A stretch of DNA of 64,000 bases from Planctomycetaceae bacterium (GTDB lineage: Bacteria > Planctomycetota > Phycisphaerae > UBA1845 > UTPLA1). The notes beneath the pieces are model-generated. The model was not told the DNA's origin, searched no databases, and saw nothing but the letters and a program-made list of their open reading frames with translations. Location: the NCBI GenBank assembly GCA_011525745.1, contig WYBU01000066.1, positions 62,001 through 126,000 on the forward strand, read 5' to 3'. Shown in pieces: positions 33,575 through 42,516 of the stretch. How positions within the stretch are numbered: position 1 is the stretch's first letter; the number at the start of each line of letters is the position of its first letter. Made by a program: the position numbers and the translations under genes.

Positions 33575-35803
33575 TTACATGCGTTGCAGCGCGCGGATTC
33601 CCAGTAACCCCAGTCCCAGCTTCAACGTCCGCGCCGCCAGATCGCACAACCGCAGCCGCGCAACGCGCGTTTCTTCGTCGGGCGCCCGCAGAACCGGACA
33701 ATTTTCATAGAATGCCATGAAGGCCCCGGCCAGTTCGTACAGATAGTCGCACAGCAGGTTGGGCAGCAGCGTCGTCGAGACCGCAGACAGCGTCTCGCCG
33801 AATTGCAGAATCCGCATCCCCAGCGCCCGCTCGGCCGCGTGTTCGAGCACGATCGGCGCGTCGTCGCACGTCGCCGCGCCCTTGCGGAAAATGCTGCGGA
33901 TGCGCGCGTGGGCGTACATCAGATAGGGCGCGGTATTGCCCTGCATGGCCAGCATCTTGTCCCAACTGAACACATAATCGCTGCCGCGATTCTGACACAA
34001 ATCGGCGTATTTTACGCTGCCGATGCCGACCGCCTCGGCAATCGCGTCCTTTTCCGCGTCGCTCAGCGGCGCCTGCCCCGCATCGTCGCCGCGGCGGGCG
34101 TCGTTCTCTTCGACCAGCCGCCGCGCCCGCGCGACCGCCTCGTCCAGCAGGTCTTTCAATCGCACGCTCTCGCCGCTGCGCGCCCGGTAGGGTTTGCGGT
34201 CCTCGCCCAGCACCGAGCCGAACGCCACGTGCTCCAGCCGCACCCGCGGCGCGGCCGGCTCGCCGGCGCGCGTCCAGCCCAGCGCCTCGATCGTCGCGAA
34301 GAGCATCTCAAAGTGGAGCTTCTGCGGCATGCCCACCACGTACAGCACGCGGTCGCCGCCCAGTCCGCCGTGATGCGGATCCCGCGCCGCCAACGCCGCC
34401 CGCAGCGACGCGCTGCGCAGCGGAATCGGCCGCCGCCGATTGTCGCTCATGCGATACAACGCCGCCGCCAGATCGGTCGTCGCGTACAGATAGGCGCCGT
34501 CGGACTTCCGCACGATCAACGGCAGCGGCTCCCCGTCCGGACCCTTGAACCGCGGCGTGCCGTCCGGCGTCTCCAGAAACACGCACACCGCGCCGCCGTC
34601 GTCCCGACACACCGCGCGCACCCATTCTCCCGTCGAACCGGTTGCCGCCGCCTCGTCCGCCCCGCGCGCAGGCAGACTTAGTCGCAGTTCCTCGACGATG
34701 CCCGGCAGCATGTCGTGAAAAAAGCTCTCGCCGCGCACGTCGCCCTCGGTCAACAGCACGCACAGCCGCCGGTAGATCGCGCCGCACGCTTCGAGACTGG
34801 CGCGAATCGCCAGTTGCCACGCCTGACGCTCCTGGTCATCCGCGCTGCCGCCACGCTGAAGCATCGCCACCACGTGATTCGACACCGCCGAGAATTTCAC
34901 CTGCTTGTTGTTCTGCCGGTCCACGACCGTCAGGTCGAAATCCTCCGCGGCGCTTTCCACGGCGTTGACGAACTGATACGCGGGCAACAGTCGCACGAGG
35001 CGCGGCGCGAAACTCCGAAGAAACGCCGCAAACTCCACGCCCGCCGGATCGCGATCCAGTTCCGCCTGATGCTCATCGCGCAGTCGCGTCAGATACGCGC
35101 GCAGCGCGTCGCCGCCCGCGCTCCGCGCCGCGGCCAGCTCGCTCAAACGCCGCTCGCTCCAGTCCTCCGGCTCGCCGCGACGCTCGGCTTTGCACAGGTG
35201 CCACATGCCGAGAATCACCATCCCGAACTGCGTGCCCCAGTCGCCCAGGTGGTTCTGTCGGACGACGCGATGCCCCTCGAACGCCAGCACCCGCGCGATC
35301 GTGTCCCCGATGATCGTCGATCGCAGATGGCCGACGTGCATCTCCTTCGCGACGTTCGGCGATGAGTAGTCGATGACGACGGTCCGCCGAAGTGATTCGT
35401 CCACCGGCTCGATGCCCAGCCTGTCGGCCGGCAGCTCCGCCAGGTCCACATCCTCCGCCCCGCCGGGCGCCGGCGGAACGCTCGACAGCGCCGCTTCCAG
35501 AAACTCTCGTCGCAGCCGCAGATTGATGAAGCCCGGCCCGGCGATCTCGGGCGGTTCGATCAGATACGACACGCGCGCATCGGCGCGGCCCACGCCCAGG
35601 GCGTCGATCAGCGCCTGTGCGATGTCGCGCGGCCTTCGCCCCAGCGTGCGGGCCAAACCCATGGCCACGTTCGATTGATAGTCGCCAAAACGCGGATCAG
35701 TGGCGGGCCGAATCAGCGGATCAACGTCGCGTCCGGCCTCGCCGAACGCGGCGCGCAATGCTTCGGCGAATAGGTTGTTCAAAAGCTCGGCAGGCGATTT
35801 CAT
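33575..35803 (-). CDS. argS: Arginyl-tRNA synthetase
   Basis: This 742-aa class I synthetase charges tRNA-Arg. It has the N-terminal Arg-tRNA domain, the HIGH motif as HVGH at residues 156-159 (PNVAKEMHVGHLRSTIIGD), and the region where KMSKS is replaced, as usual in ArgRS, with YRARSGESVRLKDLL. The DALR anticodon-binding domain is at the C-terminus (LYELAGAFMAFYENCPVL). It is longer than the common 550-590 aa, with insertions in the catalytic part. No Shine-Dalgarno is obvious before the ATG. Confidence 0.96.
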   Translation of the reverse strand: MKSPAELLNNLFAEALRAAFGEAGRDVDPLIRPATDPRFGDYQSNVAMGLARTLGRRPRDIAQALIDALGVGRADARVSYLIEPPEIAGPGFINLRLRREFLEAALSSVPPAPGGAEDVDLAELPADRLGIEPVDESLRRTVVIDYSSPNVAKEMHVGHLRSTIIGDTIARVLAFEGHRVVRQNHLGDWGTQFGMVILGMWHLCKAERRGEPEDWSERRLSELAAARSAGGDALRAYLTRLRDEHQAELDRDPAGVEFAAFLRSFAPRLVRLLPAYQFVNAVESAAEDFDLTVVDRQNNKQVKFSAVSNHVVAMLQRGGSADDQERQAWQLAIRASLEACGAIYRRLCVLLTEGDVRGESFFHDMLPGIVEELRLSLPARGADEAAATGSTGEWVRAVCRDDGGAVCVFLETPDGTPRFKGPDGEPLPLIVRKSDGAYLYATTDLAAALYRMSDNRRRPIPLRSASLRAALAARDPHHGGLGGDRVLYVVGMPQKLHFEMLFATIEALGWTRAGEPAAPRVRLEHVAFGSVLGEDRKPYRARSGESVRLKDLLDEAVARARRLVEENDARRGDDAGQAPLSDAEKDAIAEAVGIGSVKYADLCQNRGSDYVFSWDKMLAMQGNTAPYLMYAHARIRSIFRKGAATCDDAPIVLEHAAERALGMRILQFGETLSAVSTTLLPNLLCDYLYELAGAFMAFYENCPVLRAPDEETRVARLRLCDLAARTLKLGLGLLGIRALQRM

Positions 35804-35860
35804 GCGGACATGTTAAGAGACGCGAACCACCGGGGCCAATCAACGCGGCGCGCACGCCCG

Positions 35861-35886
35861 TCATTCCCGCGAAGGCAGGAATCCGG
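35861..35886. repeat. ATTCCCGC / GGAATCC dispersed repeat
   Basis: TCATTCCCGCGAAGGCAGG followed by AATCCGG matches the widespread ATTCCCGC-type hairpin; another copy is at 57811-57838 and a degenerate one near 25670. Confidence 0.55.
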
Positions 35887-35920
35887 ACGCATCAGCCGCC
35901 GCCGCACAGCCGATGTCCGC

Positions 35921-37027
35921 TCACCGCCCCGTTTTCCGATGCTGCTTCACGAATCGCACGGCGTCGGATTTCCAGAAATCCATCCGCCCGACTTTGGCGC
36001 CGCCGAGCCGAACGAGCGGATTGTTCGAGTCGAAGAAAACCGGCACGATCCCCTGGCCGATCCCGAAGTCGCCCTCGGCCCGGCGCCGCGGACCGAACGT
36101 CGTCACGTCGAAAACCGTCTGCTGAATCACCTGCTGCGTCACGGCTTCGGACAATACGACCGGCTCCAGCGTCCCGACCAGCGCCTCGGAAGACTGCCGA
36201 CCCGTGGCGTTCAGCACCTCGACCGCGTTGCCGCCCGGCGACAGAACGCCCAGGCCGGTCTGATTCGTCAGATTGAAGACCAGTTCAGCTCCCTGCAATC
36301 CGTACCAGTCCTGGAAGTTGACCGGACGAATGAAGCGGGCGGTTTCGATCCACCGCGCCATGAGCTGATTGACAAACTGTCCGGGCAGCAGCGTGACGCG
36401 CGCACCGGTCTGATTCTGAATCGCCTGCACCAGCCCGCGATCGGCCAGGCTGATCTGGAAATAGCCCGTCCCGCGCTCCATGAAAAAGCGAAAGTCCCAC
36501 GTGCCACGCTTGGCCAACGTGGCCACGCTGGAGCGAATTTCGACGTCGCTGCGCACGTCGCCCTGCTCGACGACGCCCGCCCGAATGGCGCCGTAGGCCA
36601 GTCCCAGCCGCGTCACGACCGCTTCCTGACCCGTCGATTCGTCGCGGCCCTTGAACAACTCATCGACGCACATCAGCGCCAGCGGCTCGATCATGAAGAC
36701 CGAAGGCGGCGTCGACGGCGTCAGGCTCAGCTTGACCTTGCTCCGCACGCCGGTGCGAACCTGGGTGCCGCTCGTCAGACGATCACCCACCTTCGCGGCG
36801 GTCCAGCCTTCGTCGGCTTTCGCATCGGTGCCCAGCGGGGCGTAATGAACCTTGCCCTTCAACTCGACGACCAACAGCGAATAGTCGCTCGCGGCCGGCT
36901 TGGCCGCCGCTTCGCCTTCCGCCGGCGGCTGTGCCCCCTCCGGCCGGGCGGGCGGATCCTGTGAATAGACGGGAACGACCAGAATTCCGGCGACAGCGAT
37001 AAATGTAAATGGCAACCAGCGTTTCAT
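35921..37027 (-). CDS. Exported FecR-like domain protein
   Basis: This 368-aa protein has a signal peptide (FTFIAVAGILVVPVYS) and a Pro/Ala/Glu-rich linker. A FecR-like domain follows: LVVELKGKVHYAPL, GWTAAKVGDRLTSGTQVRTG, KVKLSLTPSTPPSVFMI. FecR-like domains sense or assemble surface signals and often partner ECF sigma factors, but none is adjacent. The C-terminal half is not recognised. The ATG at 37027 has GGAG 8 bases upstream and gives the signal peptide. Confidence 0.72.
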   Translation of the reverse strand: MKRWLPFTFIAVAGILVVPVYSQDPPARPEGAQPPAEGEAAAKPAASDYSLLVVELKGKVHYAPLGTDAKADEGWTAAKVGDRLTSGTQVRTGVRSKVKLSLTPSTPPSVFMIEPLALMCVDELFKGRDESTGQEAVVTRLGLAYGAIRAGVVEQGDVRSDVEIRSSVATLAKRGTWDFRFFMERGTGYFQISLADRGLVQAIQNQTGARVTLLPGQFVNQLMARWIETARFIRPVNFQDWYGLQGAELVFNLTNQTGLGVLSPGGNAVEVLNATGRQSSEALVGTLEPVVLSEAVTQQVIQQTVFDVTTFGPRRRAEGDFGIGQGIVPVFFDSNNPLVRLGGAKVGRMDFWKSDAVRFVKQHRKTGR

Positions 37028-37148
37028 GATTTGGCTCCGTGCGGCCGTGGATTGCGCGCTTGAGGTGCGAGGCCTCAAAGGTACTGTACGATACAAACGG
37101 CGATTCGCCAAGCAAGTTCCGAGAAAAACCGCGCCGAGCGGCGGCTTC

Positions 37149-38054
37149 TCATCCGGACGCCGCCCCGCCGGTCGCCGCTCGGTCGATTGCCGCCAGACCG
37201 TCGTAGTCGAGCAGGTCGTAAAGCTCCTTCCGCGTCTGCATCCGCTCCAGCCAACCCGCCTGCGAACCATCACGCCGGAGGTCGGCCAGCAAATGCTCGA
37301 TCGCGCCGAACGCGACCCGCAGCGCCGTTTGCGGATAGATCACGATGCGGTAGCCCATCTCCGCCAGCTCCGACAGCGGCAGCAACGGGCTTTTTCCGAA
37401 TTCGGTCATGTTCGCCAGCAGAATCGGCCGCTCGCCGCCTACAGTCTGCGCATGCTCAAAGGCGCGCGCAAAGCGGCGGAAATCATCGGCGCTGGTCATC
37501 GCTTCAGGAAAAAGGCCATCGGCTCCGGCGTTGAGGTATTCCCTTCCGCGCTGAATCGCGGCATCCAGCCCTTCGACCGCGGCCGCGTCGGTTCGCGCCA
37601 GAATCACAAACTCCGGATCGCCCCGCGCCGCCACGGCGGCACGAATCTTCTCGACCATCGCATCGACCGGCACGACCTCCTTGCCGTCGAGGTGTCCGCA
37701 CTTTTTCGGCAGAATCTGATCCTCGAGATGCATCCCCGCCGCGCCGGCCGACTGCAACTCGGTCACCGTGCGCGCGGCGTTGATCGCCTCGCCGAAACCG
37801 GTGTCGGCATCCACCAGAACCGGCACGCGCACCGCGCCGGCGATGGCGCGGACGTGCACAGCGCATTCGCTCAGCGTCGTCAGCCCGACGTCCGGCAGGC
37901 CATACACGGCGTTGGACATCCCGGCGCCGCTGACATAAACCGCCTCGAATCCCGCCCGCTCAATGGCACGAGCGCACAAGGCGTTGAACGCCCCCGGCAT
38001 CGGCACAACGCCGCGCCGGCAAAGCTTGCGAAACCCCATGCGCAAATCAGACAT
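37149..38054 (-). CDS. prpB: Methylisocitrate lyase-like (PEP mutase / isocitrate lyase family)
   Basis: This 301-aa protein has the family fold with DADTGFGE for metal binding and the catalytic loop KKCGH, typical of 2-methylisocitrate and isocitrate lyases. PrpB splits 2-methylisocitrate into pyruvate and succinate in the methylcitrate cycle for propionate use. No prpC or prpD gene is nearby, so another member of the family (for example an oxaloacetate-cleaving enzyme) is possible. The ATG has GGAG 8 bases upstream. Confidence 0.87.
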   Translation of the reverse strand: MSDLRMGFRKLCRRGVVPMPGAFNALCARAIERAGFEAVYVSGAGMSNAVYGLPDVGLTTLSECAVHVRAIAGAVRVPVLVDADTGFGEAINAARTVTELQSAGAAGMHLEDQILPKKCGHLDGKEVVPVDAMVEKIRAAVAARGDPEFVILARTDAAAVEGLDAAIQRGREYLNAGADGLFPEAMTSADDFRRFARAFEHAQTVGGERPILLANMTEFGKSPLLPLSELAEMGYRIVIYPQTALRVAFGAIEHLLADLRRDGSQAGWLERMQTRKELYDLLDYDGLAAIDRAATGGAASG

Positions 38055-38135
38055 GCCGCCGACTCCACGAGAAACGGCGCAAGCAGAATCCGTTCGACCT
38101 CATGCGGACGATGTGTCTCAACATTCTGCGCAACA

Positions 38136-39854
38136 CTACATCGCATCCGCCCCCGCGACGCGCTCGACTTCGTCAACGGTCGTGTGGCCCTCGATCACCT
38201 TGTTCAGGCCGCTGCCGCGCAGCGTGCGGAACATCCACTCCCCCGACGCGGCGCGAATCTCGCGTATCGTCGGCTTCGTCAGAATCACGTCGCGCAACTG
38301 CGGCGTGAACGTCAGCATCTCGAACAACGCCAGCCGGCCGTGATAGCCGGTGTTCATGCACTGCGGACAACCGACGGCCGCGTAAAACTTCTCGATCTGG
38401 CGCCCCTCCAGCCCCAGCGCCACGATCGATCGCGCGTCGGGCCGGAACGGTCGCTTGCACTTGGTGCACAGACGCCGCACCAGCCGCTGCGAAATCGTCA
38501 TCGACACGGCGTTGGCGCACAGGAACGGCTCGACCCCCAGGTCCAGCAGCCGGAAGATCGTGCTGACGCTGTCGCGCGCGTGCACCGTCGTCAGCACCAG
38601 ATGGCCGGTCATCGCCGCCTGCATCGCCATCTGGGCCGTCTCCTGATCGCGAATCTCGCCGACCAGGATGACGTCCGGGTCCTGCCGCATGACCGTCGCC
38701 AGCACCGTCGCGAACGTCAGCTCGTGCTTGGGATCGATCGATATCTGCGTCGTGTTTTCCAGCCGGTACTCGACCGGATCCTCGATCGTCACGATATTGC
38801 GCGTGTTCGCGTCGATCGTCTTCAGCGCCGTGTAAAGCGTCGTCGTCTTTCCGCTGCCGGTCGGACCGGCCACGATTACCATGCCCGCGTCCTGCGCGCA
38901 AATGCGGCGGATTTCGGCCACCGCTGCCGGCTCCATGCCCAGTTCGTCGAAACGGTCCGGAACGGTCGCCTTATCCAGAAAGCGCAGCGCCAGCTTCTGT
39001 CCGTGCGTACTCGGCGTCAGCGACACGCGCATGTCGACCCGCCGTTCGGGCAGCTCGATCGCAAAGCTGCCTTCCTGCACGATCGCCTTCTTGGCGATGT
39101 CGGCCTGGCACAGCACCTTGACGACGTTCAGCACCGTCGCGCCCATCTTGGGACTGATCTCGCCGACCGAATGCAACAGCCCGTCGATGCGGAACCGGAG
39201 CTGATATGCCTCGGCCTTCGGCTCGATGTGCAGATCGGTCGCCCGCGAGCGGAACGCCGCGTACAGCAACTGCCGAAAGGCCATCAGCGCTTCGGCCGGC
39301 TTCGCCTGCTTTTGCGCGTCGATGCGCAGCGGACGCGATTGCCGATCGAGCAATCCCAGTTCGTCGATGCTCCGCGGACAACCGGGCACCGGCGGCGCGC
39401 TGATGCAGGCCTGCATCAGCGGCGCAAGCTGCCGCGTCAGCGGTCCCGTGCCGATCACCTTCGTCGCCAGCGCCGTCACGGCCGGATGGGCCTGCTTCGT
39501 TACCGTCCTGGTCTGAGCCTCGTCGAGAACGATGTCGGCGGTCGGCAGTGAGGGAGCGTCCTGATCGACCTCGTCCGGCAACAGTCGCATGGTGGTCTTC
39601 CCGATGCGGACCACGTCGCCGAACGAGAGAATCGCCTCGCTGACCTTGTTGGGGCCGATGTAGGTGCCGTTGTGCGAGGAAAGGTCCTTCAGAACAACGA
39701 TGCCGTCCTTGAGCGTGAACGTGCAGTGACGCCGCGAGGCCAGCGCGTCCTCGATGACGACGTCGTTGCCCTGCATGCGCCCGACGCTTAGCGGCGCGTC
39801 ACCCAGCGTGAATCGCTGCTTCTGACCGCCGGCGGTAACTTCGATGATCGGCAT
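38136..39854 (-). CDS. FHA-domain / GspE-PilB type ATPase fusion
   Basis: This 572-aa protein joins an N-terminal FHA domain (residues 1-100) to a secretion ATPase core. The FHA phosphothreonine-binding residues are all present: VGRMQGNDV, ASRRHC, SSHNGT. The ATPase has Walker A GPTGSGKTTT, Walker B DVILVGEIRDQET, TGHLVLTTVHARDS, and a zinc tetracysteine (CTKC ... CPQC). The usual MshEN/N1 domain of PilB is replaced by FHA. It may be recruited by a phosphorylated partner made by a Ser/Thr kinase located elsewhere (inference). A second PilT gene lies 143 bases upstream on the same strand, so these two motors probably form a unit. Confidence 0.92.
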   Translation of the reverse strand: MPIIEVTAGGQKQRFTLGDAPLSVGRMQGNDVVIEDALASRRHCTFTLKDGIVVLKDLSSHNGTYIGPNKVSEAILSFGDVVRIGKTTMRLLPDEVDQDAPSLPTADIVLDEAQTRTVTKQAHPAVTALATKVIGTGPLTRQLAPLMQACISAPPVPGCPRSIDELGLLDRQSRPLRIDAQKQAKPAEALMAFRQLLYAAFRSRATDLHIEPKAEAYQLRFRIDGLLHSVGEISPKMGATVLNVVKVLCQADIAKKAIVQEGSFAIELPERRVDMRVSLTPSTHGQKLALRFLDKATVPDRFDELGMEPAAVAEIRRICAQDAGMVIVAGPTGSGKTTTLYTALKTIDANTRNIVTIEDPVEYRLENTTQISIDPKHELTFATVLATVMRQDPDVILVGEIRDQETAQMAMQAAMTGHLVLTTVHARDSVSTIFRLLDLGVEPFLCANAVSMTISQRLVRRLCTKCKRPFRPDARSIVALGLEGRQIEKFYAAVGCPQCMNTGYHGRLALFEMLTFTPQLRDVILTKPTIREIRAASGEWMFRTLRGSGLNKVIEGHTTVDEVERVAGADAM

Positions 39855-39997
39855 TGAAGGGAATTGTAACTGACGCAGTACCGCGGCGACAGCGGGCGTT
39901 CAGGCCCGGATCAATGAACGAGCGGGCGAAAATCCCCGGCACGCGCGGGTTGCGATGGCGTTCCCCGCCCGTGCGGGCGAAGTTCCGAATCCGCGGC

Positions 39998-41161
39998 TCA
40001 TCCGAGAATGCCCGTCTGCCCGCTGCGAATGCCCTTGAGCATCATCTTCAGCTCGTCCGGATTGGGCGCCACGTCGTAGGCCGTCTTGACATCGATCCAT
40101 TCGCGCTGCACGAGATCATACAGCGCCGTGTTGTAGTCCTGCATGCCCTCCGACTTGCCGGTCTTCAGCACGGCATTGATGTCGAAGTCGCGCCCTTCGG
40201 CGATCAGCTTCCGGATCGGCGCGTTTGCGATCATGATCTCGCACACCGGCACGCGCGGCACGTCGTCCATCAGCGACGGCAACAGTTTCTGGCAGATGAT
40301 GGCGCGCAGATTGAACACCAGCGACTGCCGGATGAGGTTGCGGGCCTCTTCCGGGAACAGATCGAGAATGCGCGTGATCGTCTGCGACGAGCTGGAGGCG
40401 TGAATCGTGCCGAACACCAGGTGGCCCGTCTCGGCCGCGTGCATCGCCGCCTCAAACGTCTCGCGGTCGCGCATTTCGCCGATCAGCACCACGTCGGGGT
40501 CTTCGCGCATCAGGTACTTCAGCGCCGCGTGGAAATCCGGCACGTCGATCCCGATCTCGCGCTGATTGATCACCGCCTTCTTGTCGTGGTACAGATATTC
40601 GATCGGATCCTCAATCGTCACGATATGACACGCCCGCGAGGTGTTGATCTGGTCGATCATTGCCGCGATGGTCGTGCTCTTGCCCGCACCCGTGATGCCC
40701 GCCAGCAGCACCAGCCCCTGATGATATTCGGCGATCTTGCTCAGCGACGGCGGCAGGTGCAGCTCATCGTAGCCCTTGATTTCGGCCGTCACGCGCCGCG
40801 CCGCCACCGACGTGTGCCCGCGTTGCCGGAAGACGTTCACACGAAACCGGTCCGACCCCTCCAGATCGTGCGCGAAGTCGATCGCGCCGCGCTCGAAGTA
40901 ATACTGCTTCTGCTTCGGCGTCAGAATCTCGAACACCATCTCCTCGATCTGAGCGTTCGATAGCGGCGGTTCCTGGGCGCGCTTCAGATCGCCCTTCAGG
41001 CGGAAAACCGGCGGCTGACCGGCCTTCAGATGCAGATCGCTCGACGCCAGTTTGACGCACGCCTTGAACCACTTGTTGATCGCTGGGTTTCGGCTGGCCT
41101 CGGGCTTCGTCGACTCGTGAACGTCAATCGGATTGCTGTCCTCTACCACATGCGCGCTCAT
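39998..41161 (-). CDS. pilT: Second PilT-type retraction ATPase
   Basis: This 387-aa motor has the PilT N-terminal PAS-like part (SSDLHLKAGQPPVFRLKGD), Walker A GITGAGKSTT, Walker B DVVLIGEMRDRETF, the His box TGHLVFGTIHASSS, and APIRKLIAEG resembling the AIRNLIRE motif. Unlike the 4050 copy it has normal length and a typical Walker A. The ATG at 41161 has GAAGGAA 6 bases upstream. It lies just upstream of the FHA-ATPase gene. Having two PilT motors is common (PilT/PilU-like), but this one is away from the main operon. Confidence 0.93.
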   Translation of the reverse strand: MSAHVVEDSNPIDVHESTKPEASRNPAINKWFKACVKLASSDLHLKAGQPPVFRLKGDLKRAQEPPLSNAQIEEMVFEILTPKQKQYYFERGAIDFAHDLEGSDRFRVNVFRQRGHTSVAARRVTAEIKGYDELHLPPSLSKIAEYHQGLVLLAGITGAGKSTTIAAMIDQINTSRACHIVTIEDPIEYLYHDKKAVINQREIGIDVPDFHAALKYLMREDPDVVLIGEMRDRETFEAAMHAAETGHLVFGTIHASSSSQTITRILDLFPEEARNLIRQSLVFNLRAIICQKLLPSLMDDVPRVPVCEIMIANAPIRKLIAEGRDFDINAVLKTGKSEGMQDYNTALYDLVQREWIDVKTAYDVAPNPDELKMMLKGIRSGQTGILG

Positions 41162-41637
41162 GTAATTTCCTTCTCCGTCACCCGGGTGCCGGCCGTTGCA
41201 GGTCAGACTTCGTATCGCGGCCGTCGAACTTCGGCAGCCGTGCGCCGCCGCGACGGCCACCATATTGCGGACCCGTCATTTTACGGCAACCGCCGCGCGA
41301 TTCAAGCAGCCCGCCGACGCCCACCGCAACGAAATGGAAACATGCCGCCGCCGGCTGTGATTCCTTCTCCCTCTCAGGGAGAGGGTTGGGACGTGGGTGT
41401 ACCCCTTCGCAGCACCCCCCGGCTGTGTCGTTCGCGTTGCACGGGCTTGTAGCGCGCACAACGCTGTATCCGATCCGATCCGCGAAGCCCCCGCCTGCGC
41501 GAGGGCCGGCGGCAGCGAGCGGGATCGATTCGCTCAATCCATCGCCCGCGCCGGTGCTGCGTAACGGCCGCCCCGGCCGTGCGCATTCACGTCGCGCTTC
41601 GCATGAACCAAAGATTGGAAACGATCGCCGCCCAAGC
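41162..41637. other. Intergenic stretch with hairpin and palindrome
   Basis: No gene is supported. It holds a 10-bp stem with 3-base loop at 41363-41385 (CCTTCTCCCT/AGGGAGAGGG, one wobble) and a GCACGGGCTTGTAGC palindrome copy at 41436-41456. Confidence 0.55.
41363..41385. terminator. Strong GC hairpin between genes
   Basis: A 10-pair stem with a CTC loop lies between the 42081-41638 gene and pilT2, both on the minus strand. It may end or process the upstream message. There is no T tract on the minus-strand side. Confidence 0.35.
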
Positions 41638-42081
41638 TCACCCCAGCGACCCGCAGATCGCTCGTATGAAATCCGCCGTGAACATGATCGTCGCCACAGC
41701 CGTCAGCAGCACCACGATCGCCCCCAGGATGGCCACCACCGTCCCGCCGCTGATCGCTCCCTCGCGAAACGTCGCCACAATGTGCGGCCGGACCAGCGCC
41801 AGCACGGCCAGCAGGAAAACCCCCAGCGACGGCCACACCGTGATCGAGTGCAGATAGCTGTACATCCACACGCCCCGCGTCACCGGCGTGCGACTCCCCT
41901 CGACCGAATGCAGAAAATGCCCCCCCACGTAATAGGCGCCATCTTCGATCCCACCGTTCCAGGCGTCCCCGCCCACCCACGCGTACGCCGCCGTATACGC
42001 CGCCAGATTGAGCAGGCACAGCACGGCCAGCCCTTTGCAAAGCCGGCCGCGGGCATCGCGAATCGTTGCGGTTTGGTGCAT
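41638..42081 (-). CDS. Small polytopic membrane protein, unknown family
   Basis: I do not recognise this 147-aa protein. It has three likely membrane segments: LAVLCLLNLAAYTAAYAW, WPSLGVFLLAVLALV and VVAILGAIVVLLTAVATIMF. The loop between the first two is polar with GGIEDGAYYVGGHFLHSVEG. The ATG at 42081 lacks a clear Shine-Dalgarno, so the start is tentative. Confidence 0.62.
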   Translation of the reverse strand: MHQTATIRDARGRLCKGLAVLCLLNLAAYTAAYAWVGGDAWNGGIEDGAYYVGGHFLHSVEGSRTPVTRGVWMYSYLHSITVWPSLGVFLLAVLALVRPHIVATFREGAISGGTVVAILGAIVVLLTAVATIMFTADFIRAICGSLG

Positions 42082-42212
42082 GACAATCGACGTTTCAGAA
42101 TACACGAGCCGCCATGGGATGGCCAATCGACCGCCGATGCATCAGTTTACCCGGCCTCGCGAACCGCTCGCCTCACTTGCCCGCCGACGCACCCGCGAGG
42201 ATGATGTTCCCC

Positions 42213-42428
42213 ATGCGCTACCGCATCATAGAACGCACCTGGGAAAACGGCCGACTGATCGACGAGCGCCTCGTCGCGCAGGTCGATTCCTTCGCCGAGG
42301 CCACGGCACTGGCGCGCAAGCTGTCGGGCGAGCGCGTGAGGCTGAACAATTCCGACGTCACGGTCTCCATCGAGGCCGACTCCGCCGACTTCGCCGGCAC
42401 GTCGCGCAGCGGCGCGGCGACCGCCTGA
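42213..42428 (+). CDS. Small conserved-looking hypothetical protein
   Basis: This 71-aa protein is hydrophilic with a probable beta-alpha pattern (RYRIIERTWENGRLIDERLV, then VDSFAEATALARKL). It is not recognised. GAGG occurs about 11 bases before the ATG; earlier in-frame ATGs at 42201 and 42204 are possible. It precedes tatC on the same strand. Confidence 0.5.
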   Translation: MRYRIIERTWENGRLIDERLVAQVDSFAEATALARKLSGERVRLNNSDVTVSIEADSADFAGTSRSGAATA

Positions 42429-42516
42429 ACGTTCGGCATGCCGCCGCGTTTGAACGGACTCACGGCGCGCTCGTACCCGCGCGATTCAATCCTCGACGTG
42501 ATACCATCCCCGCACC

